DNA from: an uncultured Paracoccaceae bacterium
GTDB lineage: Bacteria > Pseudomonadota > Alphaproteobacteria > Rhodobacterales > Rhodobacteraceae
DNA length: 64,000 bases
Direction: 5' to 3'
Assembly (NCBI GenBank): GCA_947493145.1
Contig: CANLPZ010000001.1
Coordinates: forward strand, 868,001-932,000
Shown here: piece by piece, positions 1 to 8,548 of the stretch
Layout of the letters: each line of letters begins with the position of its first letter
Numbering within the stretch: the first letter of the stretch is position 1
The notes under the pieces: generated by a model
Database searches by the model: none
Told to the model about the DNA's origin: nothing
The model's input: only the letters and a program-made list of their open reading frames with translations
Position numbers and translations under genes: made by a program

Positions 1-2
1 TT

Positions 3-176
3 GAAGACGGACCGACGGGTTCAATTATTTTTGACCGTGAAAAATCCTCGTTTCAAATCAACGACCGTTACCAATATTTTGCAAATGGGTTTATGCGCAT
101 CAAGGACCCGCAAAACGTGTGGGAATTGGTGAAGAAAACCCAACACCAACTTCGTGAACAACAGGAAACCGCATGA
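3..176 (+). CDS. C-terminal end of an unidentified protein (5' end outside window)
   Basis: Only the last 57 codons are present, reading in frame from base 3 to a TGA at 174-176. The fragment ends with a charged helix-like tail rich in Gln, Lys and Glu. It does not resemble the C-terminus of aspartate carbamoyltransferase, which one might expect next to a dihydroorotase homologue. The pattern of a beta-rich stretch followed by 'RIKDPQNVWELVKK' is reminiscent of the end of a bacterial PH-like domain, but this is a guess from very little sequence. The stop codon overlaps the start of the next small gene (ATGA), so translational coupling with the downstream peptide and the pyrC-like gene is likely. 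Confidence 0.6.
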   Translation, partial: EDGPTGSIIFDREKSSFQINDRYQYFANGFMRIKDPQNVWELVKKTQHQLREQQETA

Positions 177-274
177 GCACTGATCCAAAAGACCCACGCA
201 TGAGCGGAAAAATTGCGACCTACGCGCTGTTGGTTCTGGCGGCATTGGTTATAATTATGGTGGTGGCCAGCTGA
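173..274 (+). CDS. 33-residue single-span membrane peptide
   Basis: A short frame encoding 33 residues: a polar N-terminus with several Pro and Asp residues, then one hydrophobic segment from about residue 16 to the end (YALLVLAALVIIMVVAS). Its ATG overlaps the stop of the gene before it, and its TGA overlaps the ATG of the pyrC-like gene (ATGA junctions on both sides). That tight packing is the main argument that it is real; the length alone would not be. It would sit in the inner membrane with almost no periplasmic tail. I do not recognise a family and infer no function beyond co-expression with the dihydroorotase homologue and plsY. Confidence 0.6.
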   Translation: MSTDPKDPRMSGKIATYALLVLAALVIIMVVAS

Positions 275-1545
275 TGGAACATTTCACATTCACAAACGCT
301 GTCGTTGTCGATCCTGAAGGCGGAACACAAGAAACAGGTTCACTAACAGTCGAAAACGGTGTCATCACCGCAGTGAACGCGGAACAGCCGACAGGGAATG
401 TTGTCGATTGTAACGGCAAATATCTTGCACCAGGAATTGTTGATATCGGCGTGAAAGTGTCCGAACCTGGTGAACGGCATAAGGAAAGTTTTCAATCCGC
501 TGGGCGCGCAGCCGCGGCAGGTGGTGTCACAACGATGGTGACGCGCCCCGACACATTGCCGGCGATTGATACCCCAGAAGTTTTGGAATTTGTGTCGCGT
601 CGCGCATTAATCGACAGTCCTGTTCGTGTGCTGCCAATGGCGGCGCTGACCAAAGGGCGCGATGGGCGCGAAATGACCGAGATCGGTTTCTTACAAGACG
701 CGGGCGCCGTCGCATTTACAGACTGTGATCGCGTCGTATCGGATACGAAGGTTTACACACGTGCCTTGACGTATGCGCGGAGTTTGAACGCCTTGGTCAT
801 CTCACACATTCAAGAACCTATTTTATCCGAAGGCGCGGCTGTAACGTCCGGAAAATTCGCAGCCCTAAAAGGTCTACCAGCCGTAAGTCCGATGGCGGAA
901 CGCATGGGGCTGGACCGCGACATCGCCATGATCGAAATGACGGGTGCGAAACTGCATATCGACCAAATCACAACGGCGCGGGCGCTGCCTGCGTTAGAAC
1001 GTGCCAAAAATAATGGGTTGGACATCACAGCGGGTGTGTCGATCCATCACCTGACATTGAATGAATTGGACGTCGCCGATTACCGGACATTTTTTAAAGT
1101 GAAACCGCCGCTTCGATCCGAAGACGATCGTTTGGCCGTCATTGACGCGCTTCGTCATGGGTTAATCGACATTATCAGTTCAATGCACACACCACAGGAC
1201 GAAGAAAGCAAACGTTTACCATTTGAACAGGCCGCGTCAGGTGCCGTCGCATTGGAAACGCTTTTACCTGCTGCGATGCGGTTGGTCCATTCTGACGGGA
1301 TTGATATGCCAACTCTGTTTCGTGCCTTGTCGTTGAATCCCTCGAAAAGATTAGGATTGGAAACCGGTCGAATTGCCGTGGGTGCCCCCGCTGATTTAGT
1401 TCTTTTCGATGCCAGCGCACCATTTGTTATGAACCGCGAAAGGCTGTTGTCGAAATCCAAAAATACACCTTTTGACGGTGCGAGAATGCAAGGCAAAGTC
1501 TTGGCAACTTTTGTCGGTGGAACACAAGTTTACGGAGACCACTAA
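274..1545 (+). CDS. pyrC: Dihydroorotase homologue lacking the metal site (PyrC'-like)
   Basis: The 423-residue protein is collinear with class I dihydroorotases, the third enzyme of pyrimidine synthesis, and keeps the fold signatures (PGIVD near residue 53, NPSKRLGLE near 350, C-terminal NTPF). The metal and catalytic residues are mostly gone. The HxH pair is Gly59-Val-Lys61, the Asp of the TDDG motif is Cys151, the HVST histidine is Gln231, and the catalytic Asp of the TDHAPH motif is Met304. Only His178 remains. This matches the pseudo-dihydroorotases known as PyrC' in pseudomonads, which are structural partners of aspartate carbamoyltransferase. I infer a non-catalytic, ATCase-associated role. 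The TAATG junction couples it to plsY. A true PyrC should exist elsewhere in the genome. Confidence 0.9.
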   Translation: MEHFTFTNAVVVDPEGGTQETGSLTVENGVITAVNAEQPTGNVVDCNGKYLAPGIVDIGVKVSEPGERHKESFQSAGRAAAAGGVTTMVTRPDTLPAIDTPEVLEFVSRRALIDSPVRVLPMAALTKGRDGREMTEIGFLQDAGAVAFTDCDRVVSDTKVYTRALTYARSLNALVISHIQEPILSEGAAVTSGKFAALKGLPAVSPMAERMGLDRDIAMIEMTGAKLHIDQITTARALPALERAKNNGLDITAGVSIHHLTLNELDVADYRTFFKVKPPLRSEDDRLAVIDALRHGLIDIISSMHTPQDEESKRLPFEQAASGAVALETLLPAAMRLVHSDGIDMPTLFRALSLNPSKRLGLETGRIAVGAPADLVLFDASAPFVMNRERLLSKSKNTPFDGARMQGKVLATFVGGTQVYGDH

Positions 1546-2150
1546 TGCCCCCATTTGACGGAAACATTGTCCAAATTTTGCTGTGGGCCGTCATCGGATA
1601 CAGCCTTGGGTCTGTACCCTTTGGCATCCTTGTTACGCGCGCATTGGGGTTGGGTAACCTTCGTGAAATTGGGTCGGGCAACATTGGCACAACCAATGTG
1701 TTGCGGACCGGTTCAAAACTTGGCGCGCTTGCGACGCTTATATTGGACGGGGGAAAAGGTGCGGTGGCCGTTTTATTGGCACGCTATTTTGGCAGTGAAA
1801 TGGCGGCCCAAGTTGCCGCGCTCGCAGCCTTTGTCGGACACTGCTTCCCCGTTTGGCTTGGGTTCAAAGGCGGCAAAGGCGTTGCAACCTTTTTGGGTAT
1901 CCTTCTCGCGCTTGCATGGCCTGTTGGCATTGCTGCCTGTTTAACATGGTTGGCAACGGCGATCCTTAGCCGGATTTCGTCGTTATCTGCGCTTTGCGCA
2001 GCCGCATTATCGCCGATTTGGTCGATAATGCTTGGCCGGTTTGAATTCGTGTTTCTTTGCTGTGCCCTCGCGGCGTTGATTTTTTGGCGACACAAAGACA
2101 ATATCAAACGCCTAAAAACCAAAACAGAACCGAAAATCGGTCAGAAATAA
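1545..2150 (+). CDS. plsY: Glycerol-3-phosphate acyltransferase PlsY
   Basis: This integral membrane enzyme transfers an acyl group from acyl-phosphate to glycerol 3-phosphate to make lysophosphatidic acid, the first step of phospholipid synthesis with the PlsX/PlsY route. The 201-residue length is normal. Visible motifs are GSGNIGTTNVLR (about residues 42-53) and HCFPVWLGFKGGKGVAT (about 102-118), the conserved cytoplasmic loops that bind glycerol phosphate and acyl phosphate, set among several hydrophobic spans. The tail after residue 185 is polar and basic. It starts in a TAATG overlap with the pyrC-like gene, so the two are translationally coupled; the metabolic connection is not obvious. 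Confidence 0.95.
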   Translation: MPPFDGNIVQILLWAVIGYSLGSVPFGILVTRALGLGNLREIGSGNIGTTNVLRTGSKLGALATLILDGGKGAVAVLLARYFGSEMAAQVAALAAFVGHCFPVWLGFKGGKGVATFLGILLALAWPVGIAACLTWLATAILSRISSLSALCAAALSPIWSIMLGRFEFVFLCCALAALIFWRHKDNIKRLKTKTEPKIGQK

Positions 2151-2170
2151 GCGCAAATATTTGACGAAGT

Positions 2171-3541
2171 TTAATAACTATAGTCGTCGTAAATACGACT
2201 GATGTCACCGTTCCAATCGCCGTTATAGCGGTCGATTAATTCGTCAGCCGGTGTTTTCCCAGTTTCGATGCTTTCATGTAGCGCGTTTAAGAAATGTGTT
2301 TCATCTAAGATTAACCCATCTGCGCCTTTTCGCGCACGCGCTTTCAACCCAGCGTTTGAAATCGCAACAACTTCGCGTGCAAGTTCATGCATATTGATAT
2401 CACCGACTTGGGCCTGCAAACCGTCGACAGACGCCGCAACGCGCAACGCGTCGCGGGTTTCGGCATCCCAATCTTTGACCAAATCCCAAGCGGCATCCAA
2501 AGCTGTCTGATCATACGTCAGACCAACCCAGAAAGCAGGAAGCGCACACAAACGACGCCATGGTCCACCATCCGCGCCGCGCATTTCGATAAATTGCTTC
2601 ATCCGCGCCTCAGGGAAAACAGTTGTCAAATGATCGGCCCAATCTGACAAGGTTGGAACCTCTCCCGGCAATGCCGGCAAATTTCCCGATAAAAAATCAC
2701 GGAACGACTGCCCCAGCGCGTCAATGTATTTTCCATCGCGATAAACGAAATACATAGGGACATCCAAAACGTAGTCGACCCAAGCCTCAAACCCAAAACC
2801 GTCGTCAAAAACAAACGGCAACATTCCCGTGCGGGCGTCATCCAAACTGCGCCAAATCCGGCTCCGCCATGATTTGTGACCATTTAGTTTATTTTCAAAA
2901 AACGGAGAATTGGCAAATAATGCGACAGCAACGGGCTGTAACGCCAACGCGACACGCATTTTTTGGACCATGTCCGCCTCTGACCCGAAATCAAGATTCA
3001 CCTGTACTGTACAGGTTCGGTACATCATTTGGGTGCCGTGTGTTCCGACACGCCCCATGTAATCGGTCATCAACTTATACCGACCCTTGGGCATCATTGG
3101 CATTTGTTCGTGGGACCATTGCGGCGCCGCGCCAAGCCCAATGAATTTTGCCCCGATCCGATCTGCAACGGATTGAACCTCGCGCAAATGGGTGTTCACT
3201 TCGTCACAGGTTTCGTGGATCGTCTCCAACGGCGCGCCCGACAATTCCAATTGGCCACCTGGTTCAAGCGAAACATTCGCCCCGTCTTTTTCCAAGCCAA
3301 TAATGTTTTCGCCTTCGAAAACAGGGGCCCAAGCGAAATCGTTTTGCAAACCCGTCAAAATAGATTTGATTGATCTTTCACCATCGTATGGCAGCGGTTT
3401 AAGGGTGTCCTGACAATAGGCAAATTTTTCGTGCTCGGTGCCGATCCGCCATTTGTCCTTTGGCTTACATCCTTTTTCCAAAAACTCTGCAAGTTGATTG
3501 AAATTTTCAATTGGGCCGCCGCCGGATTGAGGAATTGACAT
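2171..3541 (-). CDS. gshA: Glutamate-cysteine ligase (plant/proteobacterial GCS2 type)
   Basis: This enzyme joins glutamate and cysteine to gamma-glutamylcysteine using ATP, the first step of glutathione synthesis. The 456-residue length and motifs such as WRIGTEHEKFA (residues 31-41), SLEPGGQLELSG (about 91-102) and MYRTCTVQVNLD (about 174-185) identify the plant-like class found in alphaproteobacteria. The start ATG has a good ribosome binding site (GGAG, seven bases upstream). The partner gene gshB lies 53 kb away in this window, so the pathway is not an operon here. It is convergent with plsY, separated by only 20 bases. Confidence 0.95.
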   Translation of the reverse strand: MSIPQSGGGPIENFNQLAEFLEKGCKPKDKWRIGTEHEKFAYCQDTLKPLPYDGERSIKSILTGLQNDFAWAPVFEGENIIGLEKDGANVSLEPGGQLELSGAPLETIHETCDEVNTHLREVQSVADRIGAKFIGLGAAPQWSHEQMPMMPKGRYKLMTDYMGRVGTHGTQMMYRTCTVQVNLDFGSEADMVQKMRVALALQPVAVALFANSPFFENKLNGHKSWRSRIWRSLDDARTGMLPFVFDDGFGFEAWVDYVLDVPMYFVYRDGKYIDALGQSFRDFLSGNLPALPGEVPTLSDWADHLTTVFPEARMKQFIEMRGADGGPWRRLCALPAFWVGLTYDQTALDAAWDLVKDWDAETRDALRVAASVDGLQAQVGDINMHELAREVVAISNAGLKARARKGADGLILDETHFLNALHESIETGKTPADELIDRYNGDWNGDISRIYDDYSY

Positions 3542-3601
3542 GGGTAGGCTCCAAAATTTGCCGAATAGGTTTAACAGTCGTGGTCTTTAATGAACCAAGT
3601 G

Positions 3602-4114
3602 TCAATGTAGGCGTGGCTTGATTTTTTGCCAGATAACGACGGGTTGATCAGATTGGTTTTTTAACTGCGCCAACATGTTGGTCGTGTTGATCTTTGGAAG
3701 CGCGCCAAATGCGTCAAACAACGCATCTGCACCTTCCGCAGTGATCGGTATATGCAATGGCTCTTGCCCTGCTTGGCGCAATACCCAATGTGCTGGTTTT
3801 TGCCTTGGGTCCAATTCCAATTGTGTCATTGCATCAATTGAAACGGCGCCGCCAGTCAATGGCCCGTAATATGAAATTTGATGTTCCGTCACCTGAACCA
3901 CACCTGCACCACCACGACCAACGCGAAATTTTGCACGTTGCAGACCGGCGATCACCAACAAAGTGGCTGCCAAAATCAGTGCGACGCCAAGGTATTTAAG
4001 CAAACCGATTCCGGCGAAGGTCCAATAAATTCCCAGCGCGACCAAAACTGTTCCGACAATCGTTTCGCGAAATCGGAAAAGCGTTTCTTGTACTTCGGGG
4101 CGTATAAAGCTCAT
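3602..4114 (-). CDS. Small inner-membrane protein with two N-terminal spans
   Basis: I chose the ATG at 4114 (MSFIRPEVQE), which overlaps the rsmE stop as ATGA, over an upstream ATG nine codons earlier inside rsmE. The protein is 170 residues. Two adjacent hydrophobic segments (about residues 20-36 and 39-58) are followed by a soluble beta-rich domain of about 110 residues that carries HQISYYGPLTGGAVSID. The tandem spans plus a PH-like beta domain are a common layout among small proteins of unknown function in Rhodobacterales. No catalytic motif is visible. Co-transcription with rsmE is likely from the overlap, and gshA follows after a 60-base gap. Confidence 0.75.
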   Translation of the reverse strand: MSFIRPEVQETLFRFRETIVGTVLVALGIYWTFAGIGLLKYLGVALILAATLLVIAGLQRAKFRVGRGGAGVVQVTEHQISYYGPLTGGAVSIDAMTQLELDPRQKPAHWVLRQAGQEPLHIPITAEGADALFDAFGALPKINTTNMLAQLKNQSDQPVVIWQKIKPRLH

Positions 4115-4833
4115 GCCCAATCCCCCAATGTTGATTGCCACACAGTCAGCGCAGCAACGGCCGCCGTATCGGCACGCAATATGCGCGGTCCAAGGCTAAG
4201 CGTCGTGACATAAGGCAACCCCCGTAACCGGTCACGTTCTGCCATTGAAAACCCACCCTCTGGTCCGATCAAAATTGCCCATTTTTCTGCTTGGCTGTTT
4301 GGTAATTTATCTGGCAACCCCACAGCATTTTCATCACAAAACACCAGCTTTCGGTCGTCGGGCCAAGTGTCCAATAGGGTTCCAAGCTTTTGCAATTCGG
4401 TCACTTCGGGCACATATGTACCGCCGCATTGTTCTGCTGCCTCAACAGCGTGAGCTTGTAAACGATCCTGCCGGATACGTTCTGAATTGGTAAATTCGGT
4501 TGAAACAGGGACAATCCGCGACGCCCCCATTTCAGCAGCTTTTTCGACAATGAAATCGGTACGTGCCTTTTTAATTGGTGCAAACAGCAGCCAAAGATCA
4601 GGCGGCATTTGCAACGGCTTGGTTTGCCGGTCACAGAACAGTTCGCCATTTTTTTTGTTGGCTTTGGTCACTGTGGCGACCCATTCACCATCGCGCCCGT
4701 TAAACAACGCCACGGACGCGCCCATGTCCTGACGCATGACACCAAAAAGGTAATGCGATTGGTCGCGCGACAATGGAACGGATTGCGCTGGACCCAATGG
4801 GTGATCTACATAAAGTCTAATCTTAGCTGACAT
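4111..4833 (-). CDS. rsmE: 16S rRNA (uracil1498-N3)-methyltransferase RsmE
   Basis: RsmE is a SPOUT-fold enzyme that methylates N3 of U1498 in 16S rRNA within the assembled 30S subunit. The knot signatures LIGPEGGFS (about residues 183-191) and LGPRILRADTA (about 208-218) are intact. The N-terminal part (IRLYVDHPLG) is the PUA-like RNA-binding region. I chose the ATG at 4833 because family members begin with this sequence; a longer frame to 4857 would run into ubiA. The resulting 240 residues are normal. It is transcribed away from ubiA, with only 11 bases between the two start codons, so each promoter must lie inside the other gene. Confidence 0.92.
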   Translation of the reverse strand: MSAKIRLYVDHPLGPAQSVPLSRDQSHYLFGVMRQDMGASVALFNGRDGEWVATVTKANKKNGELFCDRQTKPLQMPPDLWLLFAPIKKARTDFIVEKAAEMGASRIVPVSTEFTNSERIRQDRLQAHAVEAAEQCGGTYVPEVTELQKLGTLLDTWPDDRKLVFCDENAVGLPDKLPNSQAEKWAILIGPEGGFSMAERDRLRGLPYVTTLSLGPRILRADTAAVAALTVWQSTLGDWA

Positions 4834-4844
4834 GGGCCAAACAT

Positions 4845-5810
4845 ATGACCGACACACCGCAGATGCCAGAGGCCAAAGGCCAAGTTTCTGACGCGGTCAA
4901 AGGAAACTGGGTCGACACATGGGCGCCAAAGGCCTCGCGCCCATTTTTACGCCTGTCGCGCGCGGACCGCCCAATTGGAACTTGGTTGTTGTTTATTCCC
5001 TGTGTTTGGGGTGTTTTGCTTGCCGCGTTATCGGACGGTGGTTTTCGATTGTGGGACATTTGGATTATTCTGGGCTGTGGGATTGGTGCATTTTTGATGC
5101 GCGGCGCGGGATGCACATGGAATGATATTGCTGACCGTGAATTCGATGCGCAAGTCGAACGAACGAAATCACGCCCGCTGCCATCGGGTCAAGTTTCTGT
5201 CAAATCCGCTGTCGTTTGGATGATCCTACAAACAGCAATCGCTGGAATAATTTTGTTTTCGTATTCTTGGCCGACCATTATTTGCGGGCTGGCATCCTTG
5301 GGTTTGGTGTTGGTTTACCCTTTTGCAAAACGATTTACATGGTGGCCCCAAGCGTTTCTTGGGCTTGCAATCAATTGGGGCGCGTTGTTGGGGTGGGTCG
5401 CCCATACGGGGCGTTTGGAATGGCCTGCAGTTGGACTGTATATTTCCGGCATATTTTGGACCTTGTTTTACGACACAATTTACGCCCACCAAGATCGCGA
5501 AGACGATGCGCTTATCGGTGTAAAATCAACGGCACGATTGTTTGAGAAAAACTCAAACCGTTGGTTGCGTGGTTTCTTGGCCGCGAGCATCACAATCATG
5601 GGCATCGCAGTTATCGGTGCAGCAATTAATGCCTCTGTTCTATCGCTGGTCCTTGCACTGGGTGGTGTGTGGGCAATGGGATGGCATTTAGCGTGGCAGC
5701 TGCGAAACTTTGACGTTGAAAACAGTGAAAGCTTTCGGACACTATTTTTGTCAAATCGGAATGCGGGGCTTATCCCTGTGCTATTTTTCGCCGTGGCCTT
5801 GATCGTATGA
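4845..5810 (+). CDS. ubiA: 4-hydroxybenzoate polyprenyltransferase UbiA
   Basis: UbiA attaches the polyprenyl chain to 4-hydroxybenzoate in ubiquinone synthesis. The 321-residue protein has the two Asp-rich Mg-diphosphate sites of the family: NDIADREFD (about residues 92-100) followed by ERTKSRPLPSG, and YDTIYAHQDREDD (about 208-220). Multiple hydrophobic spans are present. The N-terminal 40 residues before RADRPIGTWLL are polar and cytoplasmic. No strong ribosome binding site is visible before the ATG. It is divergent from rsmE with overlapping regulatory space. Confidence 0.95.
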   Translation: MTDTPQMPEAKGQVSDAVKGNWVDTWAPKASRPFLRLSRADRPIGTWLLFIPCVWGVLLAALSDGGFRLWDIWIILGCGIGAFLMRGAGCTWNDIADREFDAQVERTKSRPLPSGQVSVKSAVVWMILQTAIAGIILFSYSWPTIICGLASLGLVLVYPFAKRFTWWPQAFLGLAINWGALLGWVAHTGRLEWPAVGLYISGIFWTLFYDTIYAHQDREDDALIGVKSTARLFEKNSNRWLRGFLAASITIMGIAVIGAAINASVLSLVLALGGVWAMGWHLAWQLRNFDVENSESFRTLFLSNRNAGLIPVLFFAVALIV

Positions 5811-5871
5811 TTGAACCAAAGCCGCAGAGCGCTTACACAGTGGCAAACGTAGAATATACCAAAGGGGCGAC

Positions 5872-7788
5872 ATGCGCCTAAAATCCATCTTTCTTCCGCT
5901 TGGGACCTTCATTGTCGCTGCTGCACTGTCGCTAGGCTTTGCCCAACTTGCCACGACCGTGGTTGAGGATCGATCCTCAACCGCAGTCCAACAGGCATTG
6001 CTTGATAAAGACTTTGATTGGGCAAATGTCGAAGCCGACGGATTACAAGTTGTTTTAAGCGGTGAAGCCCCGACCGAGGCCACGCGTTTTCGCGCGATTT
6101 CAACTGCGGGTTCGGTTATCGATGCGACACGTGTCATCGACAACCTTTCTGTCCCAGACACAACCACAATTGCACCGCCGAAATTCACCGTCGAAATGTT
6201 GCGCAACGAAAGCGGCGTCTCTTTGATCGGTTTGATCCCAACGGGCACAGATCGGGAAAAGCTGATCGATCAAGTCACCAAAGAAGCGGACGGCGCACCT
6301 GTCGCCGACTTTTTGGAAACCGCAGATTATACAGTGGCTGACAGCTGGGAAGGTGCTTTGGAATTCGGAATTGAAACACTGTCAAAGCTACCACGTTCAA
6401 AAATTTCGGTTGATGCGGATCGCGTTTCTGTAAAAGCGATCAGCGACAGCGCATCCCAAAAACGCAGCATTGAGTCGGACCTAAGCCGATCAGCACCTGA
6501 TGACATTCGGTTGGTCATGGATATCACTGCACCACGTCCGGTCATTACACCGTTTACAATTCGTTTTCTGCTGGATGAAGACGGTGCACGTTTTGACGCG
6601 TGTTCGGCGGATACAGAAAAATCCCGCGACCAAATCTTAGCTGTCGCTCGCGACATTGGGCTTGAAGGCCAAGCAACATGCACAGTCGGCTTGGGTGTTC
6701 CGACCCCACGTTGGTCAGAGGCCGTTACAACCGGCATCAAAGCGTTAAACGAAATGGGTGGTGGAACGTTAACGTTTACCGACGCTGATGTAACCCTGCT
6801 CGCAGCAAAAGGCACACCACAGTCAAAATTCGACCGTGTCATCGGCGAATTAGAAAACACACTGCCAGACATTTTCGTTGTGTCCGCGACAAACCCCGTT
6901 GTTGAAACCGCCGGCGCCGATGGCCCACCAGAATTCACAGCAACGCGCAGCCCTGAAGGTCAGGTTCAATTGCGTGGCCGCTTACCTGATGCTTTGACAA
7001 CGCAAATGACAGAAAACTTTGCGAAGGCGGAATTTGGCAGCGATAAGGTCATTCTGCGGACACGTTTGGACGAAGCATTGCCATCGGCATGGAATGTCCG
7101 CGTTTTGGCCGCGCTCGAAGCGTTGGGGGATCTCAACAATGGTTCGGTTCTTGTTCAACCAAACCTTGTCGAGGTGAAAGGCGTCACCGGCGACCCAGAA
7201 GCGCGCACCAAGATGACTCGGATATTTAACGAAAAACTTGGTAAAGGTCAGCGGTTTGACATCGATGTTGAGTACCAGAAAAAGCTTGATCCCGTTGCGG
7301 GATTGCCAACGCACGAAGAATGCATTGCTGAAATTCAATCCGCATTGGAAGATCGCAAAATTGCCTTTGAGCCAAGTTCCGCAAGTCTTGATATCCCAAG
7401 CCGAGATACAGTCGATCGCATCGCCGAAACGCTGAAAAAATGCGACGGGCTAAAGCTTGAAATTGCGGGTTATACCGACAGCCAAGGTCGCGACACCATG
7501 AACCAGCAACTGAGCCAAGAACGCGCCAATGCGGTTCTAACGGCACTGCGCGATCGTCGCGTGAGCACGTCGACAATTACCGCAGTTGGTTATGGCGAAG
7601 CCGACCCAATTGCCGACAACGAAACGGCCGAAGGACGCGAAGCAAACCGCCGGATTGAATTCCGCTGGATTAAGCCGGAACCCGTCGTTGAAGAACCAAC
7701 TGCACTCGAAGAAATCGAACAAGATGCCGCATCTGAGACGGCAAAAACAGAAGAAACGACAGCGGAGACAACCGATGAACAGAACTGA
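5872..7788 (+). CDS. Membrane-anchored BON/OmpA-family envelope protein
   Basis: The 638-residue protein starts with a hydrophobic anchor or signal (residues 5-27), then a BON-like segment (about 35-95), a long middle region of alternating alpha/beta composition, and a C-terminal OmpA peptidoglycan-binding domain (about 490-605). The OmpA domain has IAGYTDSQGRDTMNQQLSQER and ANRRIEFRW, including the Asp and Arg that bind diaminopimelate. The last 30 residues are very acidic (Glu/Thr rich). The combination resembles ArfA-type proteins and suggests a periplasmic link between membrane and wall. A strong AAAGGGG site precedes the start. The stop overlaps the next gene by 14 bases, so the two are a translationally coupled pair. 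Confidence 0.88.
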   Translation: MRLKSIFLPLGTFIVAAALSLGFAQLATTVVEDRSSTAVQQALLDKDFDWANVEADGLQVVLSGEAPTEATRFRAISTAGSVIDATRVIDNLSVPDTTTIAPPKFTVEMLRNESGVSLIGLIPTGTDREKLIDQVTKEADGAPVADFLETADYTVADSWEGALEFGIETLSKLPRSKISVDADRVSVKAISDSASQKRSIESDLSRSAPDDIRLVMDITAPRPVITPFTIRFLLDEDGARFDACSADTEKSRDQILAVARDIGLEGQATCTVGLGVPTPRWSEAVTTGIKALNEMGGGTLTFTDADVTLLAAKGTPQSKFDRVIGELENTLPDIFVVSATNPVVETAGADGPPEFTATRSPEGQVQLRGRLPDALTTQMTENFAKAEFGSDKVILRTRLDEALPSAWNVRVLAALEALGDLNNGSVLVQPNLVEVKGVTGDPEARTKMTRIFNEKLGKGQRFDIDVEYQKKLDPVAGLPTHEECIAEIQSALEDRKIAFEPSSASLDIPSRDTVDRIAETLKKCDGLKLEIAGYTDSQGRDTMNQQLSQERANAVLTALRDRRVSTSTITAVGYGEADPIADNETAEGREANRRIEFRWIKPEPVVEEPTALEEIEQDAASETAKTEETTAETTDEQN

Positions 7789-8104
7789 GTTCATTATCGC
7801 CATTGCAATCATCCTTTTCGTGGCGTTTTGCCTTGGGTGGTTTGCGCATTGGATCATCAGCCGTTTTACCCGTGTCAGCCAATCAGATTTGGGTGAATTC
7901 GACAAAATGGCACAGTCCTTACACGAAGCCGAAGAAACCCGTGATCAGGCGATTACCTACCTCCAGCAACGCGAAGCGGAAATGACCAATCAAATGAGCC
8001 AAACAGAGGCTGAACTGGCCGCTGCGATGGATGGATTGCGTGCGGCGCGTCACGAGGCGGAAGAGCTGCGCGCGTACATCGAACGCCAAAACGCAGCTGT
8101 TTAA
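7775..8104 (+). CDS. Small membrane protein with a C-terminal coiled coil
   Basis: I chose the ATG at 7775, within the end of the OmpA-family gene; a longer frame upstream is only a shadow of that gene. The 109-residue product has one membrane span (about residues 5-31, IIAIAIILFVAFCLGWFAHWI) followed by about 75 residues with heptad-like spacing and high Glu/Gln/Ala content, a clear coiled coil. It would be anchored in the inner membrane with the coil in the cytoplasm or periplasm. The overlap with the OmpA/BON gene suggests the two products act together in the envelope. It ends convergently with moaE, overlapping by four bases. Confidence 0.82.
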   Translation: MNRTEFIIAIAIILFVAFCLGWFAHWIISRFTRVSQSDLGEFDKMAQSLHEAEETRDQAITYLQQREAEMTNQMSQTEAELAAAMDGLRAARHEAEELRAYIERQNAAV

Positions 8105-8547
8105 TCCCAGCGCGTTAAAGCGTCCTCATCCTCTTGTTTTGAGGCGACCCAATCTGCGCGTTTTGACGTGATTTCTTTTTTCCAAAACGGCGCACGGGAT
8201 TTTAAATAATCCATCAAAAATTCAGCGGCTTCAAACGCATCCTTACGGTGTTTAGAAGCCGTGGCGACCATCATGATGTGATCCCCTGCTTTCAATCGAC
8301 CGTATCGATGAATGACCAATGCATCGGCCAAGGCCCAACGTTCCATGGCTTGATCACGGATATTCGACAATGCCTTTTCGGTCATCCCCGGATAGTGTTC
8401 GATGATCATTTCTTTTAAATCGTGGGTCGCGAGATCGCGTACAATACCTGTGAACGTTACCACCGCCCCTGCCCCATCCGCGTTCTGCGCGAATTCCGTT
8501 GTAACAGCGCCCAAATCGAATGGTTCTGATTGCACCAATACCGCCAC
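8101..8547 (-). CDS. moaE: Molybdopterin synthase catalytic subunit MoaE
   Basis: MoaE with MoaD converts cyclic pyranopterin monophosphate to molybdopterin by adding two sulfurs. The 148-residue product has the MoaE signatures GAVVTFTGIVRD (about residues 27-38), MIEHYPGM (about 48-55), RYGRL and the active-site region FWKKEITSKRADWVASK near residues 119-135. The gene follows moaD with one base between, so the two subunits are made from one transcript. Its 3' end overlaps the coiled-coil membrane protein gene on the other strand. It serves the xanthine dehydrogenase encoded 22 kb away and any other molybdoenzymes. Confidence 0.95.
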   Translation of the reverse strand: MAVLVQSEPFDLGAVTTEFAQNADGAGAVVTFTGIVRDLATHDLKEMIIEHYPGMTEKALSNIRDQAMERWALADALVIHRYGRLKAGDHIMMVATASKHRKDAFEAAEFLMDYLKSRAPFWKKEITSKRADWVASKQEDEDALTRWD

Positions 8548-8548
8548 G

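Noticed and set aside
6327-6938. 203-codon minus-strand frame inside the BON/OmpA gene
   Set aside because: No domain, start site or neighbour supports it; the plus-strand gene is collinear throughout.
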